From Adiantum capillus-veneris (taxonomy: Eukaryota; Streptophyta; Polypodiopsida; Polypodiales; Pteridaceae), in NCBI GenBank assembly GCA_014529385.2, contig CM043971.1:97370485-97434484 (forward strand): a stretch of DNA of 64,000 bases, written 5' to 3'. Position 1 is the first letter of the stretch. The number at the start of each line of letters is the position of its first letter. The notes beneath the pieces were generated by a model. It made no database searches. It was not told the origin of the DNA and was given only the letters and a program-made list of their open reading frames with translations. The translations under genes were made by a program, and so were the position numbers. Shown one piece after another: positions 21,841-34,200 of this stretch.

Positions 21841-22551
21841 ATGAAACTTAATCTTTGTTCTGAGGTAGCAACTCCCATTCAGTTTTCTCCTTTGTATTCA
21901 ATCACTTCTCAAGAGTCTTTTCCTCTAGTATCTGCGATAATTTTCATGTTATGCTTCTCTATTATCTTTGAGACTTTCTTTATGCTGTCTTCTGTTCAGG
22001 TTAAGTTCTGCAATTTTTTTCTCGATATCATGTTATGTTTACCTTATGTTCTTGCTTTCCTCTACATGAACATCATTCAGCTTTCAAATTTTAGGATTCA
22101 ACTGTTACCTAGATGTCCTGCAATAACATCAAGAGAAACAGACAATCCATTCTAGCAACCCCATGTCTAATACTTCTACAAAAAATTATCAGGTAATAAG
22201 AAACAAATCATGTAGCAACAACTTATATATTTTACAAAAAAATTATAAATGTACAAATGCTGCACCTTGTCTTCAACATATTACACAACACAAAACAACA
22301 ACTGCATTAGGTTATAACACTATTCTGGACATCCACCAAGGTTGAGAACATATACTATTTTTTGAAAAAAAAAAAAGAAAATATAGTTGCGAACTTATGC
22401 CATCTTTATTTAATTGCTTTGTTCAGTGTCTTTGTCATATAACGTTAATCAGTGGCTACAACAATGTCTTTTTTTTTCCATTCAGACTATGACAGACTTG
22501 ACTACTTATCAGCTTCCTTGATTTGAATGCTTTTTATTTTTTCAGTTTACA
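21841..22551. other. AT-rich interval, possible short first exon
   Basis: This is mostly AT-rich sequence. A 10-codon frame from ATG at 22163 ends in a CAG|GTAATA donor at 22192. It would join in phase 0 to the TTTTTTCAG acceptor at about 22546, giving a possible first exon for the next frame. Nothing else is supported. Confidence 0.35.
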
Positions 22552-22983
22552 ATGGGTAGGCCGATCCCAGCTGATCTGATTGAGCAACAGCCAAAATTTG
22601 AGACTGCAATGTATAAGTTGCAATCCTGTCTTTATCCACATTTGCAAGAGCAGGTGCTCAGACACTACATGCATAAATGGACTGAGTTCATTCCATGGCT
22701 AGTTCAACCACCTACCCCATGGCATCCACATTACATCACTTGGAACACACTCGGTCGAGAAATCACCATCGACATCGCCATACTGTCTGGTTGCTCCACA
22801 AAACACCATTGTATGTTGTTCGTGCAGATTGCGAACGTGCTCGGCCTACTCGAGACTATAGAATTGAATTACTCTAACGTGGTCCCTAACCACCTTCAGT
22901 CAGCTAAACAATTCGTTTCGCGCTATTTTCCTGTCAACCAGTTAGTCACATGCGCAACTTTGAAGATCATCTTATCGATATAG
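22552..22983 (+). pseudogene. Hypothetical protein fragment downstream of the nuclease gene
   Basis: The frame encodes about 85 residues of coherent sequence (ALSO aromatic-rich: KWTEFIPWLVQPPTPWHPHY), after which coding character moves to another frame (PLYVVRADCERARPTRDYRI near 22815-22875). This implies a frameshift. It is not recognised. It may be the next gene of the PIF1/GIY-YIG unit. Confidence 0.35.
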
Positions 22984-23257
22984 CCCTTACTTCGTGCATC
23001 AAAATCTCCCACTAATATGTGTTGTTACCTAGTCCACCTCCTCTTCTCCACAGAAGTTATGTCCGTTTCATTGTGAAGACGCCATTGCATGCTACATTCA
23101 AAGTCTTACCAACTCTCGTTCGCTTAGTTCCGTTCTTGATTCATCAACTTTTTACCATACTATTTCCAGTGACTTGCACTCACTTAGCGTAACAAGAATT
23201 GAGCAAAACAAATAATAAGCTCTCCCTACCTCTCTCTTTTGAAAAAAAAAATGCATG

Positions 23258-23308
<51 letters not shown>

Positions 23309-23392
23309 ACAAAACAGTACATAAATTCCTGTATATATGAGTGACTTCTGCTAACTAACGCTCACAAGATTTGTTGACATTAGAATAAGTAC
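22984..23392. repeat. Non-coding interval with (CT)n tract
   Basis: A pure (CT)n tract occupies 23259-23304. The flanking sequence shows no frame or motif I can support. Confidence 0.8.
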
Positions 23393-23629
23393 GTGCTTCT
23401 TTCACACACTCCCTCCCTCCCTCTCTCCCCCATCTTTCACTTCTATGTTCTTTTTACTAATGTATACTCTTCTTCAATGCTTCGATGTGAACAAAATAGT
23501 ATTTACAATGGTGCCCTTGCTCTCCATTCATTTCCATACACATCCAGGTACCAAATCCATAAACATCCAAGCACCAAAGGGAAGCTCTCTCTAATTGCAA
23601 TAGTATTCCTTCAAACACTCTCCAACTTC

Positions 23630-24249
23630 ATGCCTTCTCCTCCAAAGCTTGGCAATCAAGGCATACTAGTTTTGTTTAAATACATTATCTGCCGATATGG
23701 ATGTCCTGTGGAGATTGTGTTTGATCAAGGGACACACTTTATAAATGATACTATGGACATCTTAATGGAAATGCTATTAGTAAATCTTGGAAAATCATTG
23801 GATTTCAATCACAATCTTAAATAGAGACTGGAGGAGTTGACACAGTCGGATGAGTTGAGACAGAGGGCTATGCTAGAACAAGAAATTGTTCAGCAAAGAA
23901 GGAAACATTGGCATGATAGACCATAAAAGCCAGGGAGTTTCAGAAAGGAGATTTGGTTCTAATCTATCAGTCGAAACTGGGTCCTAAGAAACCAAACTTG
24001 AAAATAGCTTGGTCAGGTCCATATGAATTTGATTGGGTGTTCTCAAATGGCACAATAAGGCTGAAAGATTTATCTAGATTACTGTTGCCAAGTGTTTATA
24101 ACGGGGCCAAAGTCAAGCTATATTATTCAAATGTCAAAGAAACTTCTAGGGATAATGATACTGGTATTCTGGGAATCAATTATTCTAAGTCTTTTTCATG
24201 TGCAACCAATACCAGAGCCAGTCAAAGGGACAGAAGAGGCTCGGCATGA
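23630..24249 (+). pseudogene. Ty3/gypsy integrase remnant
   Basis: Two parts of an integrase survive. The core contains RYGCPVEIVFDQGTHF (second catalytic Asp, near 23690-23740). The C-terminal GPY/F-type module contains GDLVL, WSGPYEF, NGTIRLKDL and YNGAKVKLYY (near 23950-24130). The segment with the catalytic Glu is deleted, and several stops are present. It begins an element that runs to the LTR at 28216. Confidence 0.75.
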
Positions 24250-24828
24250 CAAAACCACGTCAATAACAAAATCAATAAAGTGTCAGAGCCAGTATCAATT
24301 TTTATGGGGAAAGAGCCAGTAGGACTGTCTGTAATAATCATTTCAAGGACAATGGAGATTATTAACCAATGCATGGTTGCCACGTCATTGGTGGTGCACA
24401 GACCTCTAGGAACAGTAAGTAGTGGAGCTTTTATGGCATGGACACGTATAACAGTAAGGACAGTAGGCATTTTTCCTCCTAAGTCTCCTGTGCGGCGCTT
24501 GCCTGTTGTTACACATTTGCCATTGCCAAGCTCTGAAGCTTCTTCACTACAACCACAAACTTCTTGATCTGACGCATCCAGTTGATTGCTGTTTGTCTTT
24601 ATCGAACACACCTGGATACGGATTTGAATATTCAAGTAAGTCTTCTTTTGCTACAGACTCATCGTCTTCACAGTGCATGTGTAGGAAGAAACTATCGGAA
24701 AAGATGTAGGAAAGCTTAGAAGAGACCTCGGCACTTGTTGTTGCTGTTGCCAAAGCTTCTTTACCACTTATTCCCTACAGTAAAATATAGAGGTATGTGT
24801 TTACTGAGCAAGCAGAGGTGTTGCTACT

Positions 24829-25878
24829 GTGGGAATTACATGTGGTTGTGCAACCACAAGAATTGAGTTCGACACAGCTATCGTTAGACAGGTTCTTGAT
24901 TCCTTCAATGTTGATGACGGCAACGCTGTGTTTTATGGTAGGAAGGTGTTAGCAACCCCAAAAGACATTGCTTATGCCTTCAGAATGCCAAATGAGCCAA
25001 AGCCGACTGTTGCAACCGTTGAACAGATAAGTGCAGCCCTGAAGGAAGATGAGGCAGCCAAGAAAAAATGCAAGGCCAGTGCACAAGGGGTTCCAGTAGC
25101 AGGTATGGATGTCCCCGTGGCTTATCGGTTTGTGGCTGAAGCTGTAAGTTTGAAGAATAACCCCACCTATGTTTCAGAGAAGCTGTTTGCTATGTTACTG
25201 GCAAAGAAATTAGATGCCATAGCTTCAATCAACCTATGTCAGATTCTATCGCATAATGTGCTTCAACAGATAGCCAAGTTGAAGTCCCAGACTATTTTCA
25301 AAGCCTGGTATATCTAGCAGTTTCTTTACTGGGCAATTTCTCCTGATGCTCATGACCAGGTACGGATGGCTTGGAGTCAAAAGCCCGTTCGAGCAACAAA
25401 CAATATTGATTTATCCTTTGATGAAGAAACCCCAGGAACTCAGTTGGCTCTCACAGGTTAGAAGAGAAAGGCCACGCAGGTGGAAGCTGGTAGTTCTAAG
25501 CGACCAAAAACTACATTGGCCAAGAGCAGTGCTTTCTTGAAGCAGCTGGAAAGTCAGGCCAGAACTGTAACTACTGAAAAATCTCCAGTAGGCAAGACTT
25601 TAGTTGGCCAATCAGACCAGCCTCCAATAAACATTACTATTGGGACCAGCTAGCAAGTGGGGCAGAGTTCAACAAACACTAGTGCAAGAACAGACCAGCG
25701 AGATAAGACAAGTGCCGAGCAGTCGGCAATTCATATTGATAAAGGAAAAGGTTCGGCACTTGCCAGCCCAGTTAGTAAAGCTCCTATCCCTTTCAGTGAA
25801 TTGGCTTTAGCCTTAACCAAGAAGGACAGATTACAAGCTGCAGATTCATCCTCTCACAAGACGATTAGTCCTGCATAA
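24829..25878 (+). pseudogene. Extra 3' open reading frame of the gypsy element, part 1
   Basis: Frame 24829-25317 (162 codons) encodes a globular-looking, helix-rich protein. It continues after a TAG (25315) and further stops with serine/lysine-rich sequence to 25878. Position between integrase and 3' LTR fits the additional ORF carried by some plant gypsy lineages. No enzymatic motif is visible. Confidence 0.5.
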
Positions 25879-25902
25879 ACTTGACTTTACCAACTACCAT
25901 AT

Positions 25903-26580
25903 ATGGCGCCTATCACAATTTATGTGCCAGTTGCCTCTGACCCAGTGACGGTCATGGATGGTTGCTCAGTGTTGATCCAGTCATCCTGGAATACGATTGT
26001 CCATGCCTTGGGACAAATGATGGATGAAGTGGCCAAGATCAAAGCTGTATTGAAGAATAGTGAGCAGCAAGTTGAGAAGCTAAAATGGGATATAGGGGAT
26101 CAATCCTTGAGGCATAGTGTTCTTGAAAATCAGTTAGTCAGGACAATTCAGACATTGGAAAGCAAGCTGTCAAATCTTGAGTCTGAGATGCAGCGGATAA
26201 ATGAAGAAAGGGCAGAAGCTGAGAGAGCTGCTGACAGATTTGAAACTATGCTAAGAATGAAGAGAGTTGAGTTCAACTCATTACTGACCAGCCACACTAC
26301 ATTGAAAGCCTCTTTAACAGAGAGATACATATACAATAACTTGGCTGATATTCTGAAACCAAAGGGCAATGCCATTTTCAATATGGATAATTTGAGTCCA
26401 CTCATGGAAACAATGCAGAGTGATTTGCAGGATAAGCTCTCTGAGTATAACAGTGCTTTGGCAAATCAAGCCATTATGGACTACATTGAGAAGCAGAATG
26501 ACCCACTTGAGGATTCTGAAGAATCAGAAGAGAAGGATGAAGAGAGGGAGGATGAACCAATAGATAACATGATGATGTGA
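25903..26580 (+). CDS. Extra 3' ORF of the gypsy element, part 2: coiled-coil protein
   Basis: 225 codons without interruption. A long coiled coil covers about residues 40-125 (VEKLKWDIGDQ, LESKLSNLESEMQRINEER). The C terminus is very acidic (EDSEESEEKDEEREDE). It probably forms one protein with the preceding part. No domain name can be given. It lacks the decay seen around it, perhaps by chance. Confidence 0.5.
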   Translation: MAPITIYVPVASDPVTVMDGCSVLIQSSWNTIVHALGQMMDEVAKIKAVLKNSEQQVEKLKWDIGDQSLRHSVLENQLVRTIQTLESKLSNLESEMQRINEERAEAERAADRFETMLRMKRVEFNSLLTSHTTLKASLTERYIYNNLADILKPKGNAIFNMDNLSPLMETMQSDLQDKLSEYNSALANQAIMDYIEKQNDPLEDSEESEEKDEEREDEPIDNMMM

Positions 26581-28215
26581 TGATAACTCTCCTTTGTCTC
26601 TCCACTGTAAGGATCTGGTGTTGGTGGATCAACGGCCACAGGGGGCAATCAGCCTAACATAGACCAGCCAGACTAGTATAAGGGTCAGCAGTTGGGAAAC
26701 CAAGGGGCTGATGATCAGTACCGAGGCAACACTGAAGATTCCCCAGTACACCACTCACAGCACAGTTCAGATGTGAAAGGGAAAGCTAAGGCTGTGTGAC
26801 TGAGACTTTAAAAAGTGATGAGCAACATTTATTACAGTTCATCACACTGAACAAGAGGTTGCGACATCAGCAAGCTCCTATAACTAGGATGTATCTGGAG
26901 GATGATGTTCTCCTTTTTGATTTGGAACGCTTTCAGAGATTATATGTTGGCGCCAGAGAAATGATCCAGCATTGAAAATCAACTACTTTTCATGATCAGG
27001 AGTGGTGCCAACTACCTGAGCATCCTAGCAGAATTCAACTACTAGAGAGAGTACCTGAATGGGTACTAACCTCTGATGATAAGCTGGTCAATCCACACTG
27101 GCAACGGCAGTCCACTGTAGACTGTCATTCCCTAGCCATTGAATTAGAGCTCCTGCTAGGGAATAGGCCTATGTATAAATGTATGAAAGAGGTCAGACAT
27201 CAACTCAAAGAAGTCCTATTGCAAATGCAAATTGCCAGAGGAGGTTTGGACCAGAGGGTTCAAGCTATTCTTGAAGATCAAACTTCCAACATAAGGAACC
27301 ACAAACTCAAATGACAGTAGGGGAACAGGCAATTTCTCTCCAAAGATTGTTTCAGCTGGTTCGAGTCACCAGGAAGATGATGCAACAGGAGAACTAGGCT
27401 ATCCTCAACTTTTTAGAGTTTGTCCCTGATTCCTCAATTCTTCTGTATGCACTGCCTGCTAAAGAGGCTGAGCTGCCTAGGTTTTTCCCAGCATTGTATC
27501 CTCAACATCTAGAACCAGTGGATCGGCTCACATACTATAACATAACTGATGATCTTCAGGATTGGTATGAGCGAGCTACTGTAGAATGGAAAACTTGGCA
27601 CACACTGATCAATGATGCTCTCCAATTAAATGATGTTCAGGAAATGCAAGAAGAAATGAAGAGAGTCGAGCTCTGTATGGGATAATGGAAAATCCAGCTC
27701 AAAGGTCTCACCAAAATCACCAATCAACTACTTCAGCTTGCTGTGGAGTCCTCTAAGATTCCTAAAAAGGATATTATGGCTAAACAAGGTCTGGGGCCAC
27801 AGTACAGATAAATGGTTGAGATACTCTTTGAGCTATGATTAAAACAAATCAGCCTCTCCTAGAAGGATGGATCCACACAGCTTTGCATTGCCATAAATTG
27901 GCCAGATGCCGACTGACAAAGGGTAGATGCACACTTTATGATCCCGACACCAAAACATATAATCCTCTCACGCCTTATGAATTGGAGATGTCCACAGCAA
28001 GGCGGGATCAACTTGAGCAGGAGGCCATCTATCTATTTATCTAGAAGGACATTGTTGGCACTGGAACTTATGAGGCACCAGCACAGAAGAAAGGCAAGAG
28101 GAAGCGGATTCAGTGGAAGGATACTCGGTAGTTCCATCTCAGAATCAGACGGTGGATTTTTCCAGTGAGGCGTAATTTCTTTGGCTGGGCACCCTTGGAA
28201 TTACAATTATAGGGG
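26581..28215 (+). pseudogene. Decayed 3' internal region of the gypsy element
   Basis: Short coding-like pieces in changing frames (for example 27494-27685 with FFPALYPQHLEPVDRL-like sequence and DDLQDWYERA) run to the LTR. No motif is recognised. A short purine run (TAGGGG) directly precedes the LTR start at 28216 and could be the polypurine tract. Confidence 0.4.
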
Positions 28216-28924
28216 TGTCAAGCACTCAACAAGCATGAAATATGGCATAAAGCTAGCAATACCAAAAAGGCTAGCATTTCCAGAGGAGTACTAACATGAG
28301 GAACATCGGCCAACCCATGAGGAACATCGACCAACTCAGCAAACAGATAAATGGATTTAGGATTTACAGTTTGAGCCACAACCAGCAATCCCGATGGATT
28401 CCTCAACACCAATTCAGAATTAGCCGGTGGATTTTTTCTCCAGAAATTTTGGAAATATACAAAATTCAAGAAAGAAGGGAAGGATGTAGAAGACGAAGAC
28501 AGTCTCAACAAGCGGGAACTGTCTCCTGGAACGTCGGACAGTAGAGCAGTCACACGACATATAAACTTTTAGAAGGCTATAAATAGGACCCATTACATTG
28601 TAATCAGGCTTCTCGCCTCTTACTCCTTACTTCTTAGTTCTCTTAGCTAAGCTTTGGAGTATTCTTAGCTACAATCTCTTCGCCTGTAACTTCATCTTGT
28701 AATCGTTACTGTAGCTGTAATCATTTGAGTTTAATTCAGCTATACCTTGTACTGGTTGTCTCTATACTATGAATCTAAAACTGCAAACACTTTTTAGTTC
28801 TCCAGTCTGTCTCTCATTTCAGTATACTATTTCAGTTCAGATAACTATTTCAGTCCAGTCTCTAGTCTCTATTCCAGTTTAACTGACTGAACTGACCACT
28901 TACCAGTAGCTCTAAATTCCAACA
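28216..28924 (+). mobile_element. LTR, 709 bp
   Basis: It begins TGTCAAGC after TAGGGG and ends TTCCAACA. It contains GCTATAAATAGG (TATA box 28578-28585) followed by T/C-rich sequence with repeated CAGT motifs. Immediately after it, CTGGAATCAGC resembles the plant initiator-Met primer binding site TGGTATCAGAGC at 9 of 12 positions. A purine run before and a primer-site-like sequence after would mean the LTR is shared by two tandem elements, but the second is weak. Confidence 0.75.
28578..28585 (+). promoter_or_regulatory. TATA box of the 28.2-kb LTR
   Basis: TATAAATA lies 362 bp inside the LTR, with a pyrimidine-rich region after it. Position and sequence are typical of an LTR promoter. Confidence 0.7.
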
Positions 28925-29079
28925 CTGGAATCAGCTATCTAAAGAGATCAGCTCCAATTCCCATGGGAGCAACGAACTGCCCATTGGTGAGGAGTTGAAC
29001 CAATGATATACCAATCTATTCTTTGATTTTTACATTATACATGGAAATAGGGCTTCACGAATATATGCTTTGTTTTGTC

Positions 29080-30345
29080 TTGGATTTATAGGCCAACAAG
29101 AGTCCTTGGGATAATGCTCAAATTCATAGCATAAACTTGTCAGTGATGCAAGTTGGTTGGCAGGTGAAGAAGGAAGACAAAAGATCTCACTTTATGATGC
29201 ATGTGTTAGCGGCGTTTTGAATGCATATATTGAATGCGCAAAGAGGTTGGGATATACCAAAGGCAGATTCATGGGAATTGGTTTTCCATAGAAGCAATGA
29301 TGGCCAATGCCAAACAAAGATAATCTCCAAATCCTATATATATTGCAAGTACATTGAAAAGTTTGGTTTCTAGCAGTCCCTTGTATGAGGCGCCTATGAT
29401 GGAAGGTAACAAAGAGACCATGCAAAGGAAGAAGAAAGGAAGTACAATCGATACAAGTTCACGTAAACTTGAATATGTAATGGAGGCAAGGCAATGCAAA
29501 GCAAAACCAAGGGTACACCACGAAATATACAATTTGATAGAGAGGATAATGAAGAGAAATGCCAGGATAATGGAAGGTGACAAAGAGACCATGCAAAAGA
29601 AGAGTAAAGGAAGTACAGTCGATACAAGTTCACATAAACTTGGATATGTAATGGAGGCAAGGCAACGCAAAACCAGGGGTAGACCACGAAATATACAATT
29701 TGATAGAGAGGATAATGAAGAGAAATACCAATTGCATAGAAAAATGTTTTGATATGGAGGGGAAGAAAAATTGTAAGCAGCAAATTATAGAGTCGTCAAG
29801 TGGGGTTGGTTGCACCATGTTTTTTATTTGAGTGAGCCTTTAAATACAAGACCATTTCACAATGGATATGATTCTACAGTCATGATGTAGGACATACAAA
29901 GGCAAGTTGAATTCACACCTATTGTTCCTACGTTCTAGCCAGTGGATAGTGGAAAAAATGTATGTAAGGAGGAGAGTGCCATCGTAGTGCAAAGTTGTTT
30001 TCAATTTGTACATTTTGCAACACCACCACAAAATATCAACAATAACTTTGCTACTTCTACAAAAGGAGGCTCAAATAGTAGCAGACGCAAGTGGAGGAAT
30101 GATATTTCTAAAGAAACACAAAAGAGATTGGAGTCAAGTGCATGCATGGTTGCAACATTCTTGGAAGAGAAAGTTGAAAGTGAACAGCACATGGTTTTTG
30201 ACAGAGAGTTTTTATGATGTACACATAAAGGCAGAACCCAATTGCACCTGCCCCGATTTTCAAAAGAGAGCATCTATGCAAAAGCCTTTCTAGCATGTAA
30301 GCACATGTATTATGTGTATGTGCACATACTTGAACATTAACCAAA
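29080..30345 (+). pseudogene. SWIM zinc-finger protein remnant (MULE/FAR1-like)
   Basis: Coherent coding sequence starts near 29090 (SLGIMLKF in a shifted frame; VMQVGWQVKKEDKRSHFMMHV). The C-terminal part near 30200-30330 reads NCTCPDFQKR and, after a one-base frame change, ACKHMYYVYV. This is the CxCx(n)CxH pattern of SWIM fingers found in MULE transposases and FAR1-family proteins. No DDE core is visible, so the call rests on the SWIM motif. A duplicated basic segment lies between the two parts. Confidence 0.55.
29401..29735. repeat. ~170-bp direct duplication
   Basis: The segment starting GGAAGGTAACAAAGAGACCA and ending near GATAATGAAGAGAAAT occurs at 29401 and again at 29570, at about 90% identity. 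Both encode a lysine/arginine-rich peptide. The duplication lies inside the SWIM-protein remnant. Confidence 0.9.
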
Positions 30346-31054
30346 AGAGCACATGGTCATTCATCAGCTTGCACTAACTCCCATGAACCTTGCATTTGTA
30401 TTGGGGAAAACATGCAAGATACACCCAATAGTGTATTGAACTTATGGAAAAACAAAGTGGTCTAGAGCTATGCATCGAAGGAGTCATCTCTTTTGTATGA
30501 GTTGTGGAATTACTTCGCTCCACCTTTTGAAGTCTTTTTTGAATCCCATCTTGTTATAGATGTATGCTTTGTGGTTCATAACTTGCCAAATGTACGAGCT
30601 CAAAGTTAGGACTTAATGGAAACTTATACATGTTTTTCGGTGTGTGTCGTATGAGCAGTTTTTTTTTAACTTTAAAATCTTTGTGTCATTAGAAAAGGCT
30701 CCAAATTCAAAGTCAAAAAGCTCACAAAAATGGGTTTCATTGCAAAAGCTCGAAATCAAAAACTCGCAAAAAGAACATGCCCAGTTTGAGCTTGTAGGAG
30801 ATGGTTGAGGAGAGCGTTGCATAGAAGAGGTGGTGCATGTTGGAGAAAGTGAAATTAATCTATGGCATTAAATTTAGTGGGGTGAATGGGTGTAAGATAT
30901 ACAAGGCCTGGTTCTCTACCATCTAAGGGCCATGCAAACGTCTCAGACAAGGTCTAGATGATGGTCGTGTGAGTACAAAGCCTAGGGCATGGCCCTGCCA
31001 CATGTCAAGCATGCATGCATGGGGGCTCTATAAGAGAGCATGGTTGGGAGGTGA
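30346..31054. other. Non-coding interval before the first LINE
   Basis: No frame or motif can be supported. CATGCATGCATGGGGGC near 31010 is a short alternating run. Confidence 0.5.
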
Positions 31055-31168
31055 GTGGCATACCGGACTAGTCGTGGTCTTTTAATGATATCAGATACAT
31101 TCGTATTTTTGGAAAAGGAGGAACATGGATATACTTTTAGCATGCTTTGCATAGAAGTACATAGAGGA

Positions 31169-31201
<33 letters not shown>

Positions 31202-34200
31202 AATGCGGGAATTGGCATTGATGAGCTTACCAATGAGTCTGATGTGATACTTCTTGTCGAAACATGGGAGCATGATGCGCAACGAATTCTTAGATTTGAC
31301 AAATACGATGTGCATTTTTTGATGTGGGCCAAAAATGCAAAGCAACGAAGAGGCCAAGGAGACGTAGCATGTATGACCAAAAAGGGTTTGAAAGATGTTT
31401 CCATTGTCAAGTATAAACGCTACTTTATGGCTGAAAATCAGCCCACCAAATGGTCAAGTCATGTTTGTGGCTGATTGCTACATTCCTCACTATGGCTCCA
31501 ACTTTTATGCTCGCTTGGATATGGATAGAGATCAGCCCTTTGTTGAACTAGAGGAAGACATTTCTCATTACAAGGATCAAGGTGAAGTCATTGTTTTTGG
31601 AGACATGAATGCTCGCACAAATACGTTACAACACGACAGACACAAGTCGACATGCCGCATGTCTCAAGAAGAATGGATGACTCATACATGTATAATTGAA
31701 GTTCTAATGATGCAAAAGAACTGGATCACTATGGAAAGTCACTTCTACATATGTGCAATAGTACCGGAATGCTCATTGCAAATGGTGTATCTCTATGGCG
31801 AGGCACCAATGACTTTACATGTAGAAAGTACAATGGTGATAGTGTGATTGACTATATGTTGTTCTCGAAAGCCACTCTAGACTGCATACAAAGCTTTACA
31901 CTTGGTGGATAGAATCTGGAATAGGATCATAGGATGTTATGTATTGACCTCAAGTGTGGTAAACGACCCGAGCATGTAGCCTCCAATCATGATGTGAATC
32001 ATTTCTACCTACGTATAGACTTCAAACGAGCACTTATATATGCTGATATGGTGGACCAAATGTTAAGCATGATAGAGCATCAAGAGAGCCCAACATTAGA
32101 ATGCAAGTGGATAGTTTTCAAAGAAGTAATTTTCTCTTGTGCGAAGGAATGCTTTCCGGTGGAACACATGTCTTGCAAAAGGTCTAAGAAGGGTAGCACC
32201 AAGAAGAAATGGTTTGACATGGAATGTAGTCAAGCCCAAAAACACTTGCTAAGATTGGATGCAAGCAAAGACAAGGAAGTTTACTTGGAATGTTCACGCA
32301 CATACAAAGCACTTGTTCAAAAGAAGAGAAGAAGTGGGAAGTCAAAAAACAACTTCTTTTAGCGCAAGAGAAAGCACATGCATGTGGCAAGTTTTGGCAA
32401 AATCTAGAAGGCAAGTGTGTTAAGAGCTTTGGTGACTTGACTCTTGAGGATATGTATATGCATTGCAAGAACCTCTATGAGCAACCCAATGTTGATAAGA
32501 TGGAGTGTTGTAGCTCCCTTCTGTTTATGTCTCCCTTCTTTACCATTGAAGATGTATGCCGCGCGCTTGAGAAACTGGCTACTCGCAAGGCGTGGGACCT
32601 TCAAGGTGTCAAGGATGAAATGATTAAATGGACAAGCAAGAAAACACAATATTGGATATGTGATATGTTTAACCTTGCACTTCAGCATGGCATGCCTCAT
32701 GATTGGAGTGCAAATTGGATCAAACCTTTGCACAAAGAAGGAGATGTAAACAATGTGAACAACGGTCACACTATAATGGTTGGTTCTTTGATGGCAAAGT
32801 TATTTGGATGTATCATGGAGACGAAGATTAGTGAATGGGCTGAAAAGAATGGCAAATGTGCGCTTGGCCAAGCAGGTTTTTGAAAGCATCATAGCACTAT
32901 TGATCACCTTGTCACTCTTCGAGTTCTTATGGAAGCGGCTCGATTGAAAGGAAAAAAGTTGTATTGTTGCTTTGTGGATTTCAAAAAAGCTTTTGACATG
33001 GTACCACGAGGAAATCTTTGGAGACATATGCAAAGCCTTCAAGTGCCAAGAGAATTTATGCATGCAGTCTTTTGCATCTACCAAAAAGTGATATGTCGAT
33101 TACGTATGGGAGATGGAATTTCAGAATTTTTTGCAAGCACCATTCGTGTTAAACAAGGATGCCCACTTTCCCCAACCCTCTTTGGGCTACTCATTGATGA
33201 ATTGGAATGTATGCTTCTTGATTTTATGCAGCAAGAAGGCATAGAAGAGGTTAAGATCGGAAATGCGGTGATCATTCTTTTGCTTTATGCCGTTGATGTA
33301 GTATTGGATACACGATATGTTTAACCTTGCACTTCTGCATAAAGTATTGGATACACGATATGTATTGGATAAAGTATTGGATACACGATATGTTTAACCT
33401 TGCACTTCCGCGTGGCATGCCTCATGATTGGAGTACAAATTGTATAAAACCTTTGCACAAAGGAGGAAATGTAAACAATGTGAACAACTATCACTATAAT
33501 GGTTGGTTCTTTGATGGAAAAGTTATTTGAATTTATGATGGAGATGGGACTGAAAAGAACGACAAACATGCCAAGCAGGTTTTTGAAAGAATCATAGCAC
33601 TATAGATCACCTTGTCACTCTTTGAGATCTTATGGAAGCGTCTCAATTGAAAGGAAAAAAGTTGTATTGTTGCTTTGTGGATTTCAAGAAAGCTTTTGAC
33701 ATGGTACCGCAAGGAAATCTTGGAGACGTATGCATAGCCTTCAAGTGTCGAGAGAATTTATGCATGCAGTCTTTCGTATCTACCAAAAAGTGATATATCG
33801 ACTACGTATGGAAGATGTAATTTCATAATTTTTTGCGAGCACCACTGGTGTCAAACAAAGATTTCCACATTCCCCAACCCTCTTTGGGCTACTCATTGAT
33901 GAATGGAAATGCATGGGTCTTGATTTTATGCAGCAAGAAGGCATAGAAGAGGTTAAGATCGGAAATGCGATGATCATGCTTTTTTTTTATGCCAATGATG
34001 TGGTGCTCACATACTTTAGAAGATGCACAAAATCTTATGAGTGTCTTGGAACGCTTTTACCCACATAGCGGGTTGATCATGAATGGATCCAAAACCAAGG
34101 TTATGCTTGTAAAGACCCTCAATGAAGAAAATCCATGCATTGTATACAACAATGAGAAACTTGAAGTAGTAGATAGCTTCAAGTACCTTGGCCTTGAAGT

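Noticed and set aside
24222-24635. 137-codon minus-strand ORF
   Set aside because: It is antisense to the decayed gypsy internal region, without motif or splice context.
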